The notes beneath the pieces are model-generated. The model saw only the letters and a list, made by a program, of their open reading frames with translations. It did not search any database and was not told the origin of the DNA. From Atkinsonella hypoxylon (Eukaryota; Ascomycota; Sordariomycetes; Hypocreales; Clavicipitaceae), in NCBI GenBank assembly GCA_000729835.1, contig JFHB01000354.1, positions 1-17,923 of the forward strand: DNA of 17,923 nt, given 5' to 3'. Within the stretch, counting starts at the first letter, position 1; every line of letters starts with the position of its first letter. Shown here in pieces: positions 10,291 to 17,923 of this stretch. A program made the translations under genes and the position numbers.

Positions 10291-11237
10291 AAGACCTATC
10301 TGCAAGCTGTTAGCCCGCTGAAATCTACTATTGTGTACTGTATTACCCACTAGAAGCTATATTAAGACCTACGCTAGCAGCTATTGCTGCTATTAGTAGC
10401 TTGCTGGAAGCTATTAATACCTGCTGCATATATATCGCCAGCCACTATACTGGTGTTTTTTATTCTGCCCACCCTGTGCCTCCTGCACTCTATGCACCCT
10501 GTGTATACACACTTCTAAAGCTATTCTTAATAGCTAGGTTCTATCGTTGTACAACATTAAAATATATATATCTATACACATTATATTTGCACTGCAAATT
10601 GTTTTATTAGGCACTGCTTAATTAATTATTTCCATTAAGAAATAAGCTTAGCGCTGCACTGCATTGCTTGTTATTGTGCTGTTATCTTGTATATTGTGCA
10701 CCCTGTGCACCTCTGTTAGTGGCTATACTACAATTTGTAGTGCACACCTAACAGCTCTTGTTGCTGTTAGATATTCCTATGTTTTTAGTCGCAGAATTAA
10801 TTTGTGTAGTAATTCTACTAGTTAGGATTTTGAAGTAGAAATTAGCTAGATATCCCTAAATTAGCTGTGCCTAGGTCTCTACTAATTTATTAGAACCTAA
10901 TTGGAGAAGAATCTCCTGAATTTTTTGGCTAAAAATAGCTAGGACCTATGTTTTATGCCCCTTGCAACTGCTTATTAATCTGGTCTGCTATATAAATTGT
11001 ATGCGTATACAGATCGCAATATAACGCAGCCTTTAGAGCCCGTTATACCTATTACGAAAGAAATTGGAGAAAAATCTTAGTATAATTTCTAAAGATATAG
11101 GGCACTTCTAGGCCTATAATAGAGCAATCTATTGATATCTAGTAGAGGTTATTACTGTTATTTACTACCTTTTCCACTGTAATTTAGGCTATAATTAGCT
11201 ATAAAGAGTGTTAAATTAGCTATTAAAATCCTTTAAA
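10291..11237 (+). other. Copia B leader, with a lightly RIPed segment
   Basis: About 950 bp lie between the primer-binding site and the gag frame. Roughly 10290-10760 keeps many CpA and TpG steps and looks unlike the sequence on either side. It has three copies of CACCCTGTG (10470, 10495, 10699) and nested inverted repeats: CTGTTAG at 10713-10719 with CTAACAG at 10748-10754, around CTACAATTTGTAG at 10728-10740. A 69-codon ATG frame at 10401-10610 has no recognisable domain, and I do not call it a gene. After about 10800 RIP damage rises again. This could be the element's own untranslated leader with packaging structures, or a foreign insert. Confidence 0.5.
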
Positions 11238-14200
11238 ATAGCACTAAAAGGAATAGGCAAGGGAAAGAGCATAAGCCCTAAACGGGGTAGTGGTTCTAGT
11301 ACACTAGCTAATCTAGCTGCTGCTACTAGCTTTCCTGGTCCAGTAAGGTCCCCCCCTCAGCTAGTAAATTCCTCTTCTAATAAAGAAGATTATACAGCTA
11401 AGAAGGCTCTAAAAGAAGCTAGATTAGCTTCTTAAAGAGTAGTGCAAGTCTATAATGTTTAAGCTGATCTAAAAGCTTAAATAGATAAGCAACAAGAGAC
11501 CCTAAATAGATTTATTAGGTATAGTGAAGCAAAACAAAGCTAAAATAAAGGTAATATAGCTGATTTACTAAGTAAATTAGATACTATAATTACATCTATA
11601 GGTAATCTCTCTATAGGGTCTTCTAAAGCAGATCCTGTTACTTCTAAGACTTCTAAAGTCTCTTTTAAAGTCCCTAAACCTTCTAGTTTCTCTAATAGTG
11701 CTACTTTTCTGCCTGCTTTTAATAAAGGCACTATAAAAGAGTTAAATAAGAAGGTCTACTCTATTCTAGAGGCTGCTAAGCTAAAAGGCCCTGAAAATTT
11801 TAAACAGTAGAAGCAAGCTTTAACTATTTAATTTAAAGCACTAGGATTCCCTTAATTTATTAATAATCCTAGTATAGCTAGTACTTTAGTAGATTTAGAA
11901 CAAGCTATTATCCTTATAATTATAAGAGATAGTTGCTAATCTAGACCTTAAGCTGCTATAAGCTAGCATAAGTCCCCTGTAGATGCCTATAACGTTCTAG
12001 TTAGGCAGTATTTGCAGAGTGCTAAAATACAACGTAGTACGCTATATGCTAGTTATTACAACTTATCGTTTTCGAACTATAAGGGATCTTTAGAGGCCTT
12101 TAATGCTAAATTTAATAATTTACTAGCTAGATTATAGCTCTATAGTGTAGCTATTAATCCTATTAACTAGGTAAATTATTATATTAATGCTTTAAAGAAG
12201 ACCTTCTCTAGCTGGGCTAAAAGGCAGCAATATTCTATTAGAGCTGCTAGAGCACAAGGTCTATCTGTAAAAATGCTGAATTTACAGTTCCTTATAGCTA
12301 ATTTATTAGAAGAACAAAGAGATAAAAGCTCCTCTATATCTAAGGCTCTTAGTTATAAAGCTTCTAATTCTAATGGTTCTAATAATAAGGCTAATTAAGG
12401 AAAGAATCCTCCTAATTAGAAGAAGAATTCCGATTCTAATTCTAACGATTCTAATGCCTCTAAAGAAAAAGATATAGATAAAGCCTCTAAGAATAAGAAG
12501 AAGTAGAAGGGTTGAAGAAGAAGTAATAAAAACTCTGGGAATAAGGATGGAGAAGCTGCTTTTGCTATAGGTTGTTATAACCTATCCACTAGCAACTAGG
12601 ATACTATAGAATCTAATGATTCTAGCAGTTCTAGTAGTGATAATTCTTACGATTTAGATACAGAATCTACTACTAGTGATACTAGTACTACTAGTAATAA
12701 TACCCCTTCTTTTAATTACTCTAACGGAATAATTAAAAACTCCCTACTATACAATACAAGTTCTACCTGTTATATAGTTAACAATAAGGCATTTTTTAGG
12801 ACTTTTAAGCCTATAAAAAAGGGTAAAACCGCGCCTATTGCTACTAAAGGAGGTCCTATTTATCCTAAAGGACAGAGAACTGCTGTATTCTAGGTACTAG
12901 TTAGTATAAATCCAGCTAAATACAGGCCTTTAGCTCTAAAGGATGCTCTATATTGCCCAGGTTTAGATACCAACCTAATTAGTGGTCTAAAGCACTATTT
13001 AATAGGGGGCACTCTCCTTAGATATTAGCTATTTCTAGCTGATAGAAGCTGCTGTAGGCTTCTAAATCCCAAAAAGCATAGTTTCTTCTTACAGCTTAAG
13101 AGGTAAGAGACCTCTAGAGTGTGTAAAAACCACGCTAATCTCTCTTATATAGGATTTCTAGCTAGCAATAGTTATAATAGCGGTTATAATGCTAGTTATT
13201 CTATAGAGGTTTAAATCCCTTAACAGCCTAGTTTTAATCTAGAGGAATATAGCTAAATCGAGGAATTATCTAACTTTAAAGAAGAAGAAGTAGATAATAC
13301 CAATAACAATGCTATAGAGCTATTAGCCCTAGTTCCTAAACGGGCTCCTAGTTAGATTCCTTCTAATAACGGGGATTTAAAAGGTCTAAATCCTGAGTTG
13401 CTGGATATTGGAGGAAGTGGCCGTCTAGATCCCTTAAACGAGGCCTGTGGTTCTCAAGAGATCTAGCAAGATAGGGAGCAACAGGAAGCTAGCTCTAATG
13501 ATAATTCTAGTAGTAATCCTACTGCTTCTTCTTCCTATAAGAAGCTTCTAGAATTAGCTGCTACTTAGCACGTTAGATTAGAGCATATAGGACTCCCTTT
13601 ACTAAAGAAGACTGCTTCTATTACTAAAGGTATTCCTGATTTTACAAAAATTAAGGAAAAGGATTTTAACTGCCTAGCTTGCAACTAAGCTAAAGCTGTT
13701 AGAAGACCTAGTAAGTATGCTATTCCTAACCCCCCTAGATATTTAGATATTATAGAGGGAGATACCGTTAAAATAGAGCCTATACTGCACAATAAGAGGC
13801 CTTTAGTTCTTTTTCTAATTGATAGAAAATCACGGTATAAGTGGTCTTTTAATCTAGCTAATAAAGAGGGTTCTACTCTCTATAGCTGTATTAAAGGCTT
13901 CTTTAAGGAATTAAAGAACTAGTATAACTGCTACCCTAAACACCTTTATTTTGATAGTAGTACAGAAATTGATACTAGGTTGTAAGCTTAGCTATCTTCT
14001 AAGGGTATTTACTTTAGCACCTCTTGCCCCTATATTTATGAACAGAATAGGCTAATAGAGAGAGCTATAAGGGTACTTCTAGACCGTTTGCGTGCTACCC
14101 TACAGTGGTTACAATTACCTCTGTATCTATAGTCTTACATCCTTCCTGCTATAGTGGATTTAGTTAATACTACTGCGAATAGTACTAAACCACTAAGTCC

Positions 14201-16460
14201 TAAACAGCTATATTTAGCTAATTTAGAGCCTTCTAGGACCTATAAGCTTGATTTTACTAAAATAAGGGCTATAGGCTCCTATTGCGAAGTTCTAATTCCT
14301 TTAGAATAACGATCTAGGTTGCAGAAGCTAGCTAAAAGAACTATTCCTAGTAGACTTTTAGCTACGCTAGGTTCTAATGTATATCTAATATATATCCCCT
14401 CTAAACAAGCTGTTATAAAGACTAGCTTCGTTAAAATTATAGAAGGAATAGGTCCTATTTTATAGGGCATCCCTAAGGTTCCTATTAGTTCTATAGTAGA
14501 TAATCCTTTAGAGGGAGAAATCAATAACCAGCAATTAGTGGATAATTATACTCCTAAGTATCCTTATCCTAGTTATCTAGATGTGCTAAATTATCCACTA
14601 GAACCTGTAAATTAAGCTCTTCTACTAAGCAACCCTATAGAAGCTATAGAGGCCCCTAAAGCCCCTATACCTATAGAAATACCTATAGAAGCTACTATAG
14701 AAGCTGAAGCTAATGCTGATGCTATAGATTTAGATAGAGACATATTTTCCTTAATTAAGGATCTATGCTTTAAGGCAAGGACTAAAGCAGCTATTACTTC
14801 TAATAGTAATAAGGATGAACTTCCTAACACGTGGAAGCAAGCCCTAAAAAGCTCTGCTAAGTAGCATTAGATAGAAGCTACCTATAGCGAATTTAAGCAG
14901 CTATTAGCTGCTAGAACCTTTAAATTTATAGGGAAAGACTAAGTACCTAAGGGCCGAAGAGTTCTAAAGAATAGGCTTGTTTATAGGCTTAAAAAGGATA
15001 AAGAAAATAATTCTATTAAATATAAGGCCTGCCTTGTTGCTAAGGGATTTATGCAAATAGAAGGTTAAGACTATCTAGAGACCTTTGCTGCAACTAGTAT
15101 TCCTCCTAGCTAGCGTATATTATTAGCTCTTGCAGCTTTTAATAACTAGGAAGTTAAGCAAATCGATTTTATAGGAGCGTTTTTAAATAGCAAGCTAAAA
15201 GAAGCTATTTATATAGAAATCCTAGATGGATTCGTTAAATTTACAGAAGCAACACTATTAGTAGCTAAGCTACTAAAAAGCTGTAATTACAAGCCCTCTA
15301 AAGAGCAAGTAATTAAGCTAGAAAAATCCCTCTATAGTCTAAAGCAAAGTCCTAGAGAATAGCAGCTAATTCTAACAGAATTACTTCAAAAGCATAGATT
15401 TAAACCTCTTATATTAGACCCAGCAGTCTTTTATAACCTAGCTACATCTATGTATATTGCTACTTACGTAGATAACTGTCTTCTAATTGGTCTAAATCTA
15501 AGCTATATTAACAAGCTAAAGAAGCTATTACATAAAGCTTATCTAATAGAAGATAGGGGACTAGCAGAATTCTTTCTAGGTGTATAAATCACCTATAATA
15601 GGTCTAAAAGGTCTATTAAAATCCACTAATCTTAATATATCCTTAAAGCCCTAGAAAGATTCAAAATGCTAGATGCTAAGCCGGCTTCTATCCCTATACA
15701 GCTAGGAATTCTAAAGTAACTAGTTATAAAACTTCTCTTAAAATCCGATTATAAGCTTTATTAGAGCATAATAGGCACTATAATGTACCTAATGTTGCTA
15801 ACTAGGGCTAATATTGCCTTTTCCGTTTAGTGGTTATTAACCTTTCTAGCTAAGCTCTATATAGAGCACCTAAACGCCTCTAAGCACCTCCTAAGGTACT
15901 TAAGTGGTACTAGAAGCTTTGCTATTATTTATAAGTATTCTATACTACTAGGGTCCTCTTCTAAAGCTTCTAGCTCTAAAGAAGTACTTAAGACCCTCCT
16001 TAGTTATTGCAATAGCGATTTTGCTGGTGATAAAACCTCTTCTAAATTAACCTATACTTATCTATATAAGCTAGCTAGTAGACCTATTAGCTAGAAATTA
16101 AAGAAAGCTAGTACTATTGCTCTTTCTACATTAGAAGCAGAATCTAATGCATTATCTAAAGCTATAAGGGAATTAGAGTAGCTCTACAGCCTTTTTAAGG
16201 AGATAAAGCTACCTTTAACCCCTTCTATTTCTATTAGGTGTAATAATTAAGGCGCTATAGTTACTGCTTACAACCTAATGTTGTATAGTAGGACTAAGTA
16301 CACCCTTTTAAAGTTTAACTACATTAGGGAAAAGATTTATAAAGGTATAGCTAAGGTTAGTTATATTAATACTAATTAGATGCTAGCAGATAGCCTAACT
16401 AAGCCTCTTGCTATTTAAAAGTATTAACAATTTATTAAGTTACTAGAGCTTTCTAGCTAG
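11238..16460 (+). pseudogene. Copia B gag-pol polyprotein, RIP-degraded
   Basis: One frame of about 1,740 codons, with some fifty stops, all but one TAA or TAG; the single TGA near 12515 fits CGA to TGA. Gag: about 11238-12560, ending in an Asn/Ser-rich and Lys/Arg-rich tail with no CCHC knuckle. Protease: active site DTGST is now NTSST (12750-12764), followed by 'ALYCPGL' (12945) and 'NLISGLKH'. Integrase: zinc region with His at 13569 and 13584 and Cys at 13671 and 13680; the catalytic codons are intact (Asp 13761, Asp 13953, Glu 14058, 35 codons apart), though 'EQNG' is 'EQNR'. RT: 'KACLVAKGF' near 15030, 'AFLNS' near 15177, and YVDD is now YVDN (15465-15476). RNase H: 'YCNSDFAGDKTS' from 16005 (first Asp now Asn), 'ALSTLEAES' near 16120 and 'MLADSLTKPL' near 16380-16409. 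The start is inferred: ATA GCA at 11238 for ATG GCA. The end is taken as TAG at 16458. It is inactive. Confidence 0.9.
12350..12715 (+). other. Low-complexity Ser/Asn/Asp-rich stretch in Copia B
   Basis: Between gag and protease the frame is dominated by TCT, AAT, AGT, GAT and AAG codons. It forms runs of Ser and Asn, then a Lys/Arg cluster near 12490-12530, then an acidic Ser/Asp/Thr stretch at 12600-12700. It occupies the place where most Copia gag proteins carry their CCHC knuckle. The basic cluster could supply RNA binding instead; that is inference. Confidence 0.6.
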
Positions 16461-16702
16461 CTTATAAAAGCAATAAAAACACTTAAAAAATCGAAAAGCA
16501 ACAAAAAAATAGTTAAAAATCGAAAACAACAAAAACAATTAACAATAACTAGTTATATTTAACTATAACTACCCTAGAATTGCTGGAATTAGTTATATTA
16601 TTTAGTTCTGTTATTAGTACTGTATTTCGTTAGTTAATTCTAACTTAGATATCCTTTAAAGGAGCTAAGTTGCTTATAGAACTAGTTACTTCTTACATTT
16701 CT
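16461..16702 (+). other. Copia B 3' untranslated stretch
   Basis: These 240 bp run from the end of the polyprotein frame to the polypurine tract. They include an A-rich run at about 16475-16560, with two copies of a TCGAAAA-type motif (16491 and 16520) each followed by CAACAAAAA. I see no gene. Confidence 0.5.
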
Positions 16703-16710
16703 AGAGGGAG
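16703..16710 (+). other. Polypurine tract of Copia B
   Basis: AGAGGGAG directly abuts the TGTTAAAA start of the 3' LTR. This is the expected place and composition for the plus-strand primer of an LTR retrotransposon. Confidence 0.8.
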
Positions 16711-17402
16711 TGTTAAAAATAAGCTACCCTATATAGCCTATTTTTATGCCTACTAGTTGCTCTATTACATAACCCTTATTAGGTCTTATTACGTTAATTT
16801 TTAGTAGAGATATTGCTGTTACTAGATGTAAAATATCTAGAATTAACTAAGGCAAAGTTGCCTAACCTATAGTTAACTTTAACTGCGATTTTCTCTATAA
16901 CTAGCAATAGTAGAAATTTAAGAAGTATACTATTTAAAAGCTAAGAATTAGGGCTATTTAATAGTATAATTATTAGATAAAGTTGCTTATAAGGGTTGCT
17001 TGTTATTAGTAGAATTTGTTAAATTATACACATAGGCGTCTCGTTTATATAGCTATAAGTCGATTTTTTTGTTTTTATATAGTAAATCTTTTTGCAGAAA
17101 TTATAAAGTAGCCTATAAGCCCCTTCTAGCGACTACAGCCCGCCAATATAGTTAGAGGGTCTATAAGGGACTAGAAAGATTCAAGATCCTACCCTTACTG
17201 TTCGTTACAGCGCTCTTAATATAAAGATACCACTATTACAGTTATCTATTGCCTCTACGTGATCTAGTACTATACACTACAGCTTGATTTAGGCCGCTGC
17301 TGCTTCCACTACGTAATAATTGCTAGGAGCAATTACAGGTGCTAAATATAAGAGACCACTACCCTCTTCTATCTAGTCCTGTAATCCCTATTATTTTCAA
17401 TA
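16711..17402 (+). repeat. 3' LTR of Copia B
   Basis: A 692-bp copy of the 5' LTR, ending TTATTTTCAATA. It is 5 bp shorter than the solo LTR because of a small deletion near 17197 (CTTACTGTTCG versus CTTACTAACTTATTCG). Substitutions relative to the 5' LTR are almost all C/T or G/A. In its first 200 bp it is the more heavily mutated copy, for example TTACATAACCC against TCACGTGACCC, and GATGTAAAATATC against GATGCGAAACATC. Confidence 0.93.
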
Positions 17403-17923
17403 GTATTAAAAAAGAGTAATATTAAAATTACTTAACTAAAAGAAGAATAATAGTTTTAAAGAGAATATAGTTATAGTATAACTCTAGTTAATAGTATTTT
17501 TAGTTTAATGTTTAAACTAATAAGAAAAGCTACTATTAAAGCTTTTTAACTATTTAATCTAAATAGTAATATAAATACCTTTAACTTTTATTATAATAGA
17601 AAAGTAAAAAAGATAGAAACTAATTCTTTAATTTTTAATACTAAATTAAGTAAAGGCTTTAACGCTTAAGTTAATAAAGTAGCTAATAAAATTATAGAAA
17701 ACATTAAAGTCTTTAAGACTAAATATAGTTATATAACTATTATCTATTTAGCTATATTTAGTGCTACTGCTAATCTTTTAGAGTCTTAATATAGTAAAAC
17801 CTTAATAAATCCCTTTAGAAACTCTACTAAAATAATTACTACTCTTACTACTATATATTAGGACTTTAATAAAGCTATATATACTTATAAAGCCCTTTAG
17901 AATATAGTTTATAACTCTTTTAA
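17403..17923. other. RIP-saturated sequence of unknown origin
   Basis: About 520 bp of very TpA-rich DNA. It does not continue the Copia A LTR expected beyond element B. On the plus strand a frame from about 17550 to the right edge has only four stops, all TAA or TAG. It reads through 'ENIKVFKTKYSY' (17697) and 'DFNKAIYTYKAL' near the edge, faintly like a retrotransposon gag helical region. The minus strand is nearly as open, so neither frame can be assigned. An inverted repeat TTAGTTTA/TAAACTAA lies at 17500-17520. Confidence 0.35.

Larger units (their letters stand above)
9578..17402 (+). mobile_element. Copia-type LTR retrotransposon B, full length but inactive
   Basis: The element is 7.8 kb. 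Two direct LTRs with termini TGTTAAAAATAA and TTATTTTTAATA (originally TTATTTTTAACA) enclose a primer-binding site, a leader, one gag-pol frame and a polypurine tract, all in the same orientation. Domain order is gag, protease, integrase, RT, RNase H. The left flank is the interrupted 3' LTR of element A. The 5-bp flanks, GTTAT and GTATT, do not form a clean duplication, so this copy may be a recombinant of two insertions. RIP damage is weaker than in element A. Confidence 0.93.

Noticed and set aside
10401..10610. 69-codon ATG frame in the Copia B leader
   Set aside because: No recognisable domain and an AT-rich, Cys/Tyr/Leu-heavy composition. It lies in the untranslated leader and is explained by reduced RIP in this segment.
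11540..11731. 63-codon minus-strand frame
   Set aside because: It is a shadow of the Copia B gag frame on the other strand.
14279..14830. Two minus-strand frames (14279-14524 and 14612-14830)
   Set aside because: Both lie opposite the Copia B integrase and integrase-RT linker, which read clearly on the plus strand.
9573..17407. Target-site duplication around element B
   Set aside because: The 5-bp flanks GTTAT and GTATT agree at only three positions, too weak in DNA this AT-rich.
17500..17520. Inverted repeat as a transposon terminus or origin
   Set aside because: An 8-bp AT-only stem is expected by chance at this composition, and nothing pairs with it elsewhere.
1..17923. CRISPR array, tRNA or rRNA gene, defence or biosynthetic cluster
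   Set aside because: No regularly spaced short repeats, no cloverleaf or rRNA-like segment, and no coding frame beyond retrotransposon relics was seen on either strand.

Overview
The window looks like an AT-rich, gene-empty repeat block from a filamentous ascomycete (Pezizomycotina). It is made of nested retrotransposon relics, most of them saturated with repeat-induced point mutation (RIP). CpA and TpG are scarce and TpA is in great excess. The old coding frames still read through as single frames, broken almost only by TAA and TAG, which are the RIP products of CAA, CAG and TGG. I found no intact protein-coding gene, no tRNA or rRNA gene and no CRISPR array.

Layout, left to right. (1) 1 to about 1260, minus strand: a relic resembling the ORF1 (gag-like) of a fungal LINE, with a CX2CX4HX4C zinc knuckle near 105-146; it runs off the left edge. 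(2) About 1262-2810, minus strand: part of a Ty3/Gypsy pol, with a clear reverse transcriptase and the start of RNase H. (3) 2811-9577, plus strand: Copia element A, with the 5' LTR start at 2811, a one-frame gag-protease-integrase-RT-RNase H relic (about 3529-9399), and the first 72 bp of its 3' LTR. (4) 6955-7651: a solo LTR of the B family, in reverse orientation, inserted in A between integrase and RT and flanked by a 5-bp target duplication TAAAT. (5) 9578-17402, plus strand: Copia element B, with 699- and 692-bp LTRs, a primer-binding site matching the anticodon half of initiator tRNA-Met, a roughly 950-bp leader with little RIP in its first part, a one-frame gag-pol relic (about 11238-16460), a polypurine tract and the 3' LTR. 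(6) 17403-17923: strongly RIP-mutated sequence of unknown origin.

Relative order. The Gypsy fragment abuts A. A was later hit by a B-family insertion that collapsed to a solo LTR. A's 3' LTR was also broken by element B. B's right flank does not resume A's LTR, so that side has been rearranged. Both polyproteins have lost catalytic residues through G-to-A changes: Asp to Asn in the proteases, RTs and RNases H of both elements, all three integrase residues in A, and the zinc ligands in A's gag. Any movement of these copies would need proteins supplied from elsewhere.
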